A DNA stretch of 59,773 bases from Amoebophrya sp. A120 (taxonomy: Eukaryota; Sar; Dinophyceae; Syndiniales; Amoebophryaceae), in contig CAJINV010000014.1 in the NCBI GenBank assembly GCA_905178155.1, forward strand, positions 1,382,574 through 1,442,346. The letters run 5' to 3'. Within the stretch, counting starts at the first letter, position 1. The number at the start of each line of letters is the position of its first letter. Of the stretch, positions 12,201 through 21,300 are shown in pieces. Under the pieces are notes generated by a model. The model saw only the letters and a list, made by a program, of their open reading frames with translations. It was not told the DNA's origin and ran no database searches. The translations under genes were made by a program, and so were the position numbers.

Positions 12201-14955
12201 AAGAAAGCAGGCGGGACGACGTTGACGCGCCCGCTTTCCTGCCGAGGCACCCGAACCGCTACCCTGACCCCGCGGCATCTTGCCAGCACCACGCGACGCA
12301 GGACATCGTTAGCCGGATAATGTCCGCGCATGTCCGCGCGGTTGTGGACGTTTGCGGAAGGCAGGCAGTCGGGGCGGAGATATTTGACGCCTTTCTCGCC
12401 CGTATCGACTTGCCGGGCGGAGGTGTCGCGGACGCCATTTCCAACGTTTCCCGGGAGACGGGGTACCCGGTTCGTCTGGTGCAGAAGGCGGCCCGGGGTC
12501 CGCGTTGGTGGTACCTCATTCCGCAAAGTGAGGCGCCCCGCTTGGACCCGCCGGGCGGGCGGCAGCCCTTCGAGGCCTGCGGCCCGGCAATGCTGCGGGG
12601 CCTTGGCGAGGCGGTTCCGCAGCATTGTGGAAGTTTGTCCGCGGAGGACATTGCTGGAATCACGGGGAGCGCGCTCGCTCTTTGTCCGGATGGCGAGGCC
12701 GCCGACCTCCTCGCCTTAGAGGGCAAGCCGGAGGCGCCATGGGTAAGAGCCTACGTGCTGCAGCGTGTTGACCCGGAGTCTATTGGTGTCCTGGCGCCGC
12801 CACCGATCGCGGAAGGGACGGACGAGTTCGGCGGCGAGGCGCAGTGGCATTGGTGGGCGCTCGAGTGTGGCGCCGGGTATTTCTCCCCGGGCGCGGTGAG
12901 GCTCGTTGATGTCGACGGAGTTCGTGTGCTTCCGCCAGCGAACGTCGCGGAGGTGCTTGCGTTTTTGGATGCTTGCCCGGTGTGTTTCATCTATGTGGAG
13001 ACCGCTCCGGGAGAAGCCGGCGACGCGGTTGCCGCTCGGCTGCTCGGCATGGCGGATAACCTGGCGCACTTTCAGCTGAAAGGGGAAGCGCGAAAGGACC
13101 CGGATGATTTTCCCCAGACGGCCGCGAAGCGGAAGAAGACGTACAAATTTAAGCCCTTGCAGTGGAAACATGTAAAGACGCGCCGGTGGTTCCGGGTTGC
13201 AACGTGTTCCCGGGACAGAGAGTACCACCGTTGCCGGATGTGTGGGGTTTCCCCGGTTCCGCACAATTCCACCACCCACAAGCACCTCCTGTGCAGCTGG
13301 CGCTTTCATGGGGATACCCCGGCGGACATGGTCGAGGAGATTCCGAAGTACGAGGCAGAATTCGGAAAACCAGACGAATCATACTACATGTCCCTGCAGC
13401 AACTTGCGCCGAGCTTGCGCCAGAAGGTGCACAGATACACCTTATCGGGCGGCAACATGGTGGACAAAAAAACGCTCCAGGACCGAAAGCCCGGAACCAA
13501 GAGCGACCCGTCCGCGCGAATTGACCAGATCCTCGCCATGGATGACGCAGCCCTCCGCGAAAACTTCTTCCCGGGGGTGTTCGAGTGTGCCACCTGCGGG
13601 GCCGGCTGCGAATTGGGAGAAACCCGCAAGCGCATGCCGGAGTGGGTCTGCAAGTGTGGCGCAGTTGCCCCGTGCGATTTTTTCCGTGATGCCACCCTGG
13701 TGACCCGGTCAACCACCCCAATTGCCACCGCGGTCCAAGTTGTGCGCGGTTTCGTTTTGGGACGAACGTCCTCGCAGACCGCCCTCGATTTGGCGATCCA
13801 CTCCAGTACTGTCGGGCTGATGTACGACACCATCGTCGCCGCAGCCGCATCGTTGTACCACATGCAGAGCGAGCTCGTAACCTACCCCAAGGTCTCCTGC
13901 ATCGAGGCAGATGAGGCGTGCTTCGGCAAGACGACGGTTGTCCGTGCGCGGCAGAAGGTGCACCAGACGAGGGTCTTCCAGTGTGTTCTGCAGAGGGGCT
14001 GCCCGAAATCGTTAAAGCTTTTCGATTTGGGTGTCGCGGAAAGTCGCGAATCGTCTAGGTTTCCCATTTTGAAACAGAGCGTTTGGAGGTTCGTCTATCG
14101 CAAGCTTATACTCCCTGCCTGGGAGGGGGTTCTGCCGGAAAATAGTGGCGAGTGCCTGATGTGGTTGTCCGTTGACTCCGCCAGCTGCTACAAATTAAAG
14201 CGGTCGGAGTGCATACTTCTGTCCGTCGTGCATTCCCAGCGGGAGTTCTGGGCGAAGCTTAAGCACCCGGAGCTTGCCGACGCGCCGGAGCTCGGCAACA
14301 ACTGCGCGGAGAACGTCTGGCGGCACTTGCGTAAGTTGCTGAAGGAACTTATGGAAGTTTCAGAACCGAAATCGGCGAAATCGAAATAGTTTGCGATGCA
14401 TAAAGCCGGCACCACTTGGCGCCTCAGTGTGTTTCCAAGTGGCGCGTGACAAATTTCGGCAGCACGAAGAGCCAGCCGGTCATGCTGTTAGTTTGGGCGA
14501 AGAAGACTGCTCCTGCCGTGCTGCTCCGGCAGGGCATCGCCTTCCTCTAAACAGGCTTAGAATCGGTCTCATTTGCCTGCTCCCCAGCACAGGCCTTCCT
14601 TGCCCTACATTTTGTGCATTGCAAGTTTCTCGATTTTGTCGGTTTCGATCCTGACGCCCCCATAGAACGGTGTGCGACAATGCGGAAGGACCACCTGATG
14701 CAGAAGCCGAATTGGGTCTACGCTATGGCGTATCTGTTTGCTTCTTCCCTCCCCATCGACGGCCGAGTGTCCGAGATCATGCAGATGCTCTTATCGCCGC
14801 GAACCCTCTACAGCGTTGGCCCGAGCGTGCCCCCGGAGGGACTGTCGCAGGAAGAGGCGGACGCCCTCTCCGAGGAAGAGTGGTCCGACGAAGAAGACGA
14901 GCAGCCGGAGCCCGATCTCAAGGAGCTCTTCGACCTGTCGCCGTCCGAGGGATAG
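6256..14955 (+). CDS. Giant mobile-element polyprotein: OTU-OTU, SF3 helicase, TV-Pol, Merlin-type transposase
   Basis: A single multi-exon gene of roughly 2,400 codons. Exons are 6256-6756; 6900 to about 7356; about 7605-7785; about 8058 to about 10153; about 10470-10565; 10742-14348; and 14669-14955 (TAG). The first intron (6757-6899) is GT-AG, phase 0. Three later breaks (10154-10469, 10566-10741, 14349-14668) and probably 7357-7604 are inverted-repeat introners, and the open frame resumes correctly after each. Domains in order are two OTU-like cysteine protease modules, a low-complexity linker (about 8260-9000), an SF3-type helicase, a TV-Pol-like polymerase, zinc motifs and a DDE transposase. 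TV-Pol polymerases are known from eukaryotic mobile elements and virophages, so this is most likely a self-replicating transposon; domestication cannot be excluded. ATG 6256 is the first Met of the open frame. No terminal inverted repeats or target duplication were found. Borders of the 7786 to about 8057 intron are unresolved. Confidence 0.75.
6550..7060 (+). other. First OTU-like cysteine protease module
   Basis: The frame shows a candidate nucleophile in SGCLWEAL (Cys codon 6583). Further on are an aliphatic strand GRVILVHDV after the first intron and a candidate catalytic His in LRLDRQHYTAY (codon 7035). This Cys...His order with D/SGxCLWxAL and HYxAY is typical of OTU and related papain-fold proteases carried by mobile elements and viruses. 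Such a protease could cut the polyprotein or act on host ubiquitin; either role is inference. Confidence 0.5.
7290..8265 (+). other. Second OTU-like cysteine protease module
   Basis: RNGNCFWIGL (Cys codon 7329) matches the OTU DGNCxF/W motif with Asn in place of Asp. After an introner the exon about 7605-7785 supplies a helical segment. The exon from about 8058 has EWGAAAALLGIRIGVL, resembling the OTU WGGxxELxALAxxLxxxIxV strand-helix, and YHSAHMDLAL with a candidate catalytic His (codon 8242). The module is split by two introns. The call rests on motifs only. Confidence 0.5.
7360..7600 (+). mobile_element. Introner-like inverted-repeat intron in second OTU module
   Basis: 'aaggaccccccccgccgtat' then 'atcaagaagg' at the left is inverted at the right as 'ccccttttgatat' then 'agggccgggggcctttt' (about 7575-7602). 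It resembles the tips of the SF3B3 introner at 54703-55032. Exact splice sites are unclear; TAG at 7586-7588 could also act as an acceptor. Confidence 0.5.
10154..10469 (+). mobile_element. Introner with 24-bp terminal inverted repeats
   Basis: 'tgcaaatgtgcctaggggg' plus 'tagga' (10160-10183) is exactly inverted at 10443-10466. The flanks carry similar GATATCTT and GATACTT. The helicase frame stops inside it and resumes open at 10470. An internal stem ('gctcgaca...tgtcgagc') lies near 10340. Confidence 0.75.
10566..10741 (+). mobile_element. Introner, 176 bp, CAAC target repeat
   Basis: Arms of about 52 bp ('ctatcccacagaaaaagacc' onward) are inverted with one mismatch at 10686-10737. CAAC occurs at 10562-10565 and 10738-10741. 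Removing the element joins ...LDN to GLVKN... in frame. The ends are not GT-AG. Confidence 0.85.
11700..12700 (+). other. TV-Pol-like (superfamily A related) polymerase core
   Basis: Three motifs occur in the right order and spacing. Motif A is WDIENCDP (11885-11908) with the metal-binding Asp. Motif B is AKTALLRLLYGG (12041-12076) with Lys and Tyr-Gly. Motif C is IFDAF (12380-12394) with the second Asp, followed by a helix ending TGYPVRLVQK. This layout matches the TV-Pol family, related to family A DNA polymerases and T7 RNA polymerase and reported in eukaryotic mobile elements and the Sputnik virophage; primase-polymerase activity has been proposed for it. Motif C lacks the His of the usual HDx. 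Confidence 0.6.
13180..14955 (+). other. Zinc motifs and Merlin/IS1595-type DDE transposase
   Basis: Two Cys/His clusters come first: HRCRMCGVSP...H...C at about 13230, and CATCGAGC...CKCG at about 13585-13660. Then follows the IS1595/Merlin layout: a helix-turn-helix-like stretch, IEADEACFGK (catalytic Asp 13910), WLSVDSASCYK (Asp 14174), and NNCAENVWRHLRKLLK (Glu 14309), equivalent to the tNxIExxWxxLK motif. An introner at 14349-14668 splits the end; the last exon has an acidic tail. A complete DDE triad suggests a functional enzyme. Confidence 0.75.
14349..14668 (+). mobile_element. Introner of the 'cgatttcgatcctga' family in the transposase exon
   Basis: Tips 'cagaaccgaaatcggcgaaa' and 'gtcggtttcgatcctga' form terminal inverted repeats, and the body is close to the SF3B3 introner at 50532-50850 (shared 'ctcatttgcctgctccccag' and flanking text). 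GAAC at 14345-14348 and 14665-14668 brackets it. Splicing joins KLLKE to RCATMRK in frame. Confidence 0.85.
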
Positions 14956-16003
14956 CGTTGCTTTCGGAAGCTATAGCTATTAAGACTCGAAATATCAGCA
15001 ACACCAATAAACTCAGCAATTTACGCAAGCGCCGCCAGTACGTTCTCCGTGCAGTTGTTGCCGGGTTCGGGCGTGTCGGCAGGCTCCGGGCGCTTAAGCT
15101 TCGCCCCGGTCGTGTATGTCAGAAATCAAGAATATGCGTAGCATTGTGCAACAGAAGAAAATCGAGCAGCCATATAATACGAGAAGCGTACTGGATTCCT
15201 ATAAATAACAGAAACGACAATCGAAAGAAGAGGAATGGCATCAAGTCAAAAGAGGGGAAATAGGATGGAAATTAACAAGACAAGGCGACACGTTGAAGAT
15301 AGAAACAAAAACGCAAGAAGTTCAGAGATAGACCGATAAAAATCATCGCGAGAGACGCACGTGGAAGATATCTAATAGATTGGCCATATATGTAGAATCG
15401 CGATAGTCTCGCACAGCGATAGAGAAAAACCTCCACCCTAGTAATTCCGCACGGGCGGCGCCGTTTTGGCCCAGACTTACTAGAAAGAGGCAGCACGTGA
15501 CTCACAGAAAAGAGCGCGCTGATTTGCTTGCGCCTCCGCCCCGGTGGATAGATTTAGGCCATCTATACCATCAGGGAAATTGAGTTCAGCTCACGTAGGG
15601 AAATTCTGTTACGATTTTACTGGATCGATTTCAAAGCAGTTACATCGGAAAACTTGACAGCGCAACCCACGTAGGGAAGTTTACTGATGAGAACCAATCT
15701 AGCGCGATTTCAAAACAATCGGCGAAGCCGGCAGGCCTATACTTGTTTACGCCACCGCCCCGGTGGAGGGATAGTATATTTTCAAGCTATACCATCGGGG
15801 AAATTGAGTTCAGCGCACGTAGGGAACTCAGTAACTGACTGAGCTACAACAGTACCTACTTCGTCGCAGCGTTGAAATTTCGGAAAAGATAAAGCCTACG
15901 CTGGCCGTTCGCGGTTAGATTTGGTATTTTTTCACAAGCTGACTCTGTACAACAGTGGAGCTGAAGACATTCGAAAAAAATGCGCAAGGCTGCTGAAAAA
16001 CAT
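14956..16003. other. Intergenic, with direct repeats near 15530 and 15750
   Basis: No gene is seen. A block 'cgcc(t/a)ccgccccggtgga' ... 'ctataccatc(a/g)gggaaattga' ... 'gttcagc(t/g)cacgtaggga' occurs at about 15530-15603 and 15752-15826. A shorter relative lies near 15660. Confidence 0.5.
15017..15107 (-). pseudogene. Inverted fragment of the transposase C-terminus
   Basis: The reverse complement of this stretch matches 14250-14338, the part encoding the catalytic Glu region, with about nine substitutions and a one-base indel in 90 bases. It is therefore a diverged, inverted piece of a related element, about 680 bp downstream of its source-like sequence. Confidence 0.75.
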
Positions 16004-16612
16004 AAAAACGAAGGAAGACCGGAGGCCGGCAGACTCCTGCGCATGTGTGTCCCCCTTCTCCTTTCTTCTCTCGCCGTGTATTATCTCGCGAGCGAGGGAC
16101 AGAAGACCGAGGACCGGAGACCAGCAGGCTCCCTTTTATGTGCCCGACCTTTCAAACTGCCGCCCTATCTCGTCAGCTACTACCTTGTGAGGGACTGAGG
16201 ACCGAGGACCGGAGGCCAAGAAACCCCCTCTCATGTTTCTCCGCTTTTTACTTTCTTACCCCTTCAAGTGTTACCTTTTGAGCGACTGAGGACCGAGGAC
16301 CGGAGACCAGGAAACTCCCTCTGATGTGTCTCTCTCAGCTTCCTACCTTCCTATCTCGTCAGGTATTACCTTGTGAGGGACTGAGGACCGAGGACCGGAG
16401 ACCAAGAAACTCCCTCTCATGTGTCTCAGCTTTCTACTTTCTTACCCCTTCACGTATTACCTTTTGGGCGACTGAGGACCGAGGACCGGAGACCAAGAAA
16501 CTCCCTTTCATGTGTCTCAGCTTTCTACCTTCTTATCCGTTCAAGTATTATCTTTTGAGCGACTGAGGACCGAGGACCGGAGACCAAGAAGCTCCCTCTT
16601 ATGAGTTGTAAG
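16004..16612 (+). repeat. About 91-bp tandem repeat, six to seven copies
   Basis: Units start 'gaggaccgaggaccggagac' followed by '(c)aagaaactccctctcatgtg', then a pyrimidine-rich stretch and 'attaccttttgagcgactg'. The first copies are more diverged. The array ends about 90 bp before the NMD3-like start codon and could lie in its promoter or 5' UTR. Confidence 0.8.
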
Positions 16613-16703
16613 GAAGGTTCTTCCTTTTGCGGAAGTTGGGCGGTTGAGTGTTGTTTGTTGTTGTTGCAGTTCTTGCTCAAGTAGAGAAAAAACGCCAATC
16701 ACG

Positions 16704-19352
16704 ATGGTGCTGCACCTATTCCGTACCATGCCAACATCAACTTCATCACGTGCCACTACTTCGAATTACGCCGCAGTGGGGTCGGCGGCACAAAGACCTG
16801 GCGGAAAGGACGATGAGGACGTGGAGTTTGACATGCAATTGGAAGCGATAGCGGAGGTACTAATGGAGGACGAAGATGAGGGCTTTCACGTTGTAGAAAG
16901 CAAGCGTCGTGAGTTTCCCTTTTCCACAAACTACGACCAAGACGAGGCCGCGGGGGAAGACGATTTTTTAGCTGACGACGCTATGAACTCTGCCACAGAG
17001 GAGTTGGAGCCGCGAGGGAATAGTAACGGAAAACAGAGTGGTGATGGGACCGGGGCCGCAACGACAACCGATGCATCTTCGCAACAGGACAAAAAACTTC
17101 GGTCTTCCACGACCCTGCGCCAGTCCAGGAATACCTACAACACAGCCGCAGGGGCGGCAAGAAAGCAGTACACACCCGTAGAGATCGTGTTGAAAGCGAG
17201 CAAACTTACCGCCCTGCGTCGCGGCAGCCGGTCTGGGGGCACGATCAGGAAATTGCGCGAGGTTTTGCACGATGTCATACACATAATGCGGGCAAAGTAC
17301 TGTTCGAAAACCGGAGATTCGTTGAAGGACATGATTCACTCGGAAGGGGCGAGGAAGAACTTTTATTCTGCCACAGAAGCAGCTGGTGGTGTCAGCAATA
17401 TAGACCAGCAGCAGGTGGAGCCAGTTCATCTCCTACGCGCATCAAAAAACAACAGCAGCGCAACTGCTTCATCTAACACTATTTCCAATTTTAACTCGTC
17501 CTCCAGCGACCAATCGTTGCAGCAGCAATTGCTCCGTCTCACCTGCGACAGCAAGCGCACGGCCTCGACGTTTCTCCACTGGTTACAGAGGCACTTCGTC
17601 CTCCAGCGCCTCCCCTTCCCGCACAGCCACCCCTCTGGGCGGTTGCTGACCTTCGAGCTCGCGCCGGTAGTGAAATCGGATCTTTGTGTGCTGCTCGACA
17701 ACCAGGTCGCCGCGAAAAATAGCAACCACGCGAAAAATCGGCAGATGCCGGATGAGAATGGAGTGGCCGGGGTTTGCGTGTTGGAACAAGTCGCGCACAC
17801 AAGTTTGGGGCTGTTCGACCCCGTGATTGGGGAGACCATTTCCATCTCCTCCCACTGCGCCTGGGCAGCACCGTTGAAAAGCTCGGATCGACTCTGCTTA
17901 CGGAGTTTGTCGAGCTGCTTCTCGAGCAGTAGTTCTACTACTGGTGAAGATTTTGGAGGTGCCGGTGCGAACAATCCCTTGCAGCGGTTTGTGGTCATGG
18001 ACGTGCATTTCGACTACGAACAGATGAACAAGATGCTTGCGAACAATAATCTGCGGGAACAAAAGGTGGAAAAGGATCTGCCGATGCGAGAAAATAATGT
18101 TGGAGAAATAAATCACAACGGACCTGGCGCTACATCATCACTATTTCTATCGGACCAGGACGAGCAAGATTTCCTGATGAAGTCGAACCGTTTCGCGGCA
18201 CTGGAGCAAATGGAGGATGTTGCGAAAAAGAAAGTCGTGGAGCTGCAAAATCAAAAAACTACCGACGATTTCCTCGATGACGTCGATGCGAGGCGCAAAA
18301 CAGTGCGGTCAGGACAGAAGAAGTTGAAGAAGAACTCCTTCCTCAATAACGGATCGTCCTCTGCCGGTTCGGCGAATACAGGAAACTCCGCATGTGCTGC
18401 TGTCGCGGGCACATCGACCACTGGACCTTCGACGTCAACCGGAGCAGGCACTTCTTCTTCTGGGGGTGCGGCCCCGCAGCGCCGGTCCCAGCTTTTCCGC
18501 GGCGCCAAGATTGTTTCTTCCGCGATCAGTCGCGTGGACGTGGTGCTCGAGTCAGACTTTTTGAACCCGCCGACGACCATGGGGAATTTAGAAGACCGCA
18601 TGATCTGCAACGTGCCGCTGATGCAACAGCAAAATTTGATATTCGCGAATAGTGGTTGTACTACTGCTTCTTCTGCAGGGGCAACATCCTCGCGTGGAAG
18701 TGCTGGCGCAATGTCTAACAAAACCGCACCTCCTGCCGTCGAGATCGGGGACATCGTGCTTGGTTACGATTTGCGCAAAAAGGTTTCGAACGAGCTGGAG
18801 GAGTTGGAACGGTCCGGGAGAAATTACCCGTCGGTCGTTTTGCTGTGCCGGGAGATGCAGCAGAGGAACAGTTGTGATGAAAGCTCTACCGATGATGTTG
18901 TTCGAGATGATGAACTGCAGGGCGCGGGGAAGACGGACCACGATGAGCAGCTAGTACCTTCGGCTGGGGCCGCGAAGAACGAGGCTTCTGCACCAAGGGC
19001 GGGCGAAGTCTCTTCTACCGCGACAGCAACTATGTCGCTAGTATCTCCTTCGCAAACAGACATCGCAGGGAACACATCCAATGCGCACTCGGTACCAAGT
19101 GGAGCCGTTACCAGCAAAGCGGAGTCTTCCAGCAGAGCAGAATTTCCAACGTGTGAAGTAAGAGCAGGAGTGGAGAACAACAGCCAGAATTTTGAAAATG
19201 ACCAGCAACGAATGTTGAACTCTGCCTCGTCGTGTAAAGTAGAAAGTACGTCCAAAGACTTTGACGAAATTATAGCGAAACATGAAGACAACCCGTTGGT
19301 TGCCGGGATGATTGCGGATCTCGTGCGCGCGCTGGAAAAGTCGAGACGATAA
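16704..19352 (+). CDS. NMD3: NMD3-like 60S ribosomal export adaptor
   Basis: NMD3 carries nascent 60S subunits out of the nucleus by bridging them to CRM1. The single open exon from ATG 16704 gives about 882 residues, much longer than the usual 500, because Ser/Asn/Ala-rich insertions separate conserved blocks. These are TASTFLHWLQRHF (the hAxxFxxFL helix), LLTFELAPVVKSDLCVL (VEIVPICKDxLVxL), LGLFDPVIGETI then RFVVMDVHF (IDPxTLQ and EFIVxDV), and VEIGDIVLGYDL then YPSVVLL (GDxVLGYDL...PDVVLVKK). An upstream acceptor-like 'ttgttgttgcag' (about 16660-16670) may link to earlier exons. The N-terminal CxxC zinc modules of NMD3 are not visible in this exon or in the 700 bp upstream. Confidence 0.7.
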   Translation: MVLHLFRTMPTSTSSRATTSNYAAVGSAAQRPGGKDDEDVEFDMQLEAIAEVLMEDEDEGFHVVESKRREFPFSTNYDQDEAAGEDDFLADDAMNSATEELEPRGNSNGKQSGDGTGAATTTDASSQQDKKLRSSTTLRQSRNTYNTAAGAARKQYTPVEIVLKASKLTALRRGSRSGGTIRKLREVLHDVIHIMRAKYCSKTGDSLKDMIHSEGARKNFYSATEAAGGVSNIDQQQVEPVHLLRASKNNSSATASSNTISNFNSSSSDQSLQQQLLRLTCDSKRTASTFLHWLQRHFVLQRLPFPHSHPSGRLLTFELAPVVKSDLCVLLDNQVAAKNSNHAKNRQMPDENGVAGVCVLEQVAHTSLGLFDPVIGETISISSHCAWAAPLKSSDRLCLRSLSSCFSSSSSTTGEDFGGAGANNPLQRFVVMDVHFDYEQMNKMLANNNLREQKVEKDLPMRENNVGEINHNGPGATSSLFLSDQDEQDFLMKSNRFAALEQMEDVAKKKVVELQNQKTTDDFLDDVDARRKTVRSGQKKLKKNSFLNNGSSSAGSANTGNSACAAVAGTSTTGPSTSTGAGTSSSGGAAPQRRSQLFRGAKIVSSAISRVDVVLESDFLNPPTTMGNLEDRMICNVPLMQQQNLIFANSGCTTASSAGATSSRGSAGAMSNKTAPPAVEIGDIVLGYDLRKKVSNELEELERSGRNYPSVVLLCREMQQRNSCDESSTDDVVRDDELQGAGKTDHDEQLVPSAGAAKNEASAPRAGEVSSTATATMSLVSPSQTDIAGNTSNAHSVPSGAVTSKAESSSRAEFPTCEVRAGVENNSQNFENDQQRMLNSASSCKVESTSKDFDEIIAKHEDNPLVAGMIADLVRALEKSRR

Positions 19353-19769
19353 AAGGATTTATTTCGCGAATCGTGGCTGGTTTGGAAGATTCAATTCGCA
19401 AGTTGTAAGAGCTTTTTTTGAGTTCGAGTTGTTCCATCGGGTCAAAATCGTATCTCATATTGTATATACGTATCAACTCGAAGGCGACGCCAACAGCGGG
19501 TACTTATCTCTGTGTAGTGACTTGAGACATGATTGAATTGCCTGCAGTTTTGACTTGGAGAATGAGAATTCTGAAAAAGAAGTCACAGAGTATTGCAATC
19601 AGCATCCGAGCCTGCTGGTTAACTTGTATATCCTTTTAAGTAGTTCTTCTTTTATCTTTTTTTTCATCTACATTGCGCGCAATGACGATACCCTCGCGAC
19701 ATTGATTACATGCAGTATTTGCTAGTCCCCCGACGACCTCGGCTTGTCTTGTTTCACTTCTGAAGGGCG
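19353..19769. other. Intergenic, nothing recognised
   Basis: AT-rich 3' flank of the NMD3-like gene. No repeat, RNA or coding signal seen. Confidence 0.5.
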
Positions 19770-21300
19770 GCTAACTTGTTGTTGCGCTCGGACTAGAGTG
19801 AAATCGCAATCCAGCTGCTGCAGTTCTTGTCGGACCCGCAATATTTTTACTATGGTAGGGTAACACGAGGACGAAAGGTGTAGAAAAGGCAGCAATGATT
19901 GAAATCGCAAAAATCGCAGAGCTACGCGTTTTGGTGTTTTGGAATGTAGTGAGTACACGTATATTTTCAACATTTTGATTTTTGAAACTGTGATCGACGC
20001 CCCGCCAGAGGGTCAGCACGTCGCAACGTCTGGCAAGACCAAGACACGTGTGAGTGTTGCGTTTTGCAGTGCGAGCTAGTACTGCAAGGTGTTCGTGTTC
20101 TGCCGCCATCGCCTATCTTTGTTTAAGATGTTGCGCCTGGCGCAGACGCTACATTCGCCGACTCGCGGGAGTAGTACGACTTGGACAAGTTGAGAGAAAC
20201 GATGAGAGCAAGACCGACCACGCCGGCGGACCACGCCGCCGGATAGGGGGCAATAATTTATCGTAGGCATCTAGTGCAAGGCTTGGATCAACATACTCAC
20301 GGTGAAATAATGTAGTGTAACAAAGATGTTAATGTTATACGTGACGTGAGGGTAAGTGCAGCTGCAGCCACCAAAGAAGAGCGATTTCATCTGATGTCAG
20401 GGAGCCGTAGAAAACATGACGAAGCAGAAAAGATATGCCTAGTGTGCTTAGTACTAGTACTAGTGAACTCCTAGTGTACTTGGTACTTACTGCCGCATCC
20501 ATGACGAGCTCCTCCCAATTGAGAAACAAAAAGCGCAGCCCATGGATGCTGGCGCTCCTTTCTGTGAGTTGACCTGGCATAAAAAAAGACAACTTCTACT
20601 TCGAAGAAAGTACTAGCAGGCCGCATAGAGATGCACTACAAGAGTGATGGTTTCTGCAGCGCTCCCGCTTTTGCGTGGCAGCACTGATTACTCGGAGTTT
20701 GGCGGGCATGGCGTGGCTGCGCGGATCAGACGCAGATCAACACTTTGGGGGCGACGGTGCGTCCTCGTCTGGCGACGAAAGTGCCCAGCGTCGCAAAAGC
20801 CCAGGAGAAGCCGAAGCGGACGCGGCCCCCCGTGAGCTTCGGCGCCGTGTCACGGGCGCCCCGGGTTTGTTGTTTGCAGAAGGAGCAGGCGCCGGCGGGG
20901 CAGTTGCGTGCCCCTTTGCGTTTGCCGTGCCTCCGCCGCGCGGGCGGGGGGCGCCCGGAGCGAGGCAACCGGCGCCCCCGCCGTCTCGGCCGACAACCTG
21001 CGCGAGCGAACTCGCCCCCCCCTCTCGCCTATCCGTGCTAGCGCCCCTCCTTTAGCCGCAGTGGCGCCTCCGACGCGCCCGCTGAATGGGGCCAGGCATC
21101 AAGCTGGTGCTGCTGGGCGCGCAGTCGCCGTTCCGGGTGGGAGGGCGGGGGGATCTCGCGCGGGGAAACGCCGCGCCGTGCCGCTCCATCCCGTCTTTCT
21201 GCAAGGTTACCGCGCTCCCCGTTCCGGCGCTTCCGGCGGGCCGCGAGCGATGGCGGCGTTCCTCCGTCCGCGGAGTGAAGTAGCGTGTGTGCCGCCATTT
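19770..21300 (+). repeat. Unknown repeat module, copy 1
   Basis: This begins with 'cttgttgttgcgctcgga' and contains 'gttttggtgttttgga', a 'gcagccaccaaag(a)agagcg' segment and a GC-rich block with 'caacactttgggggcgacgg'. The same blocks recur in order at 22540-24310. Open frames in the GC-rich block do not agree between copies, so I do not call a gene. Confidence 0.6.

Noticed and set aside
16004-16612. CRISPR array
   Set aside because: Units are contiguous degenerate tandem repeats without unique spacers, in a eukaryotic intergenic region.
20675-21055. 126-codon GC-rich open frame
   Set aside because: The equivalent blocks in the other two repeat copies have different open frames, so coding is not conserved.
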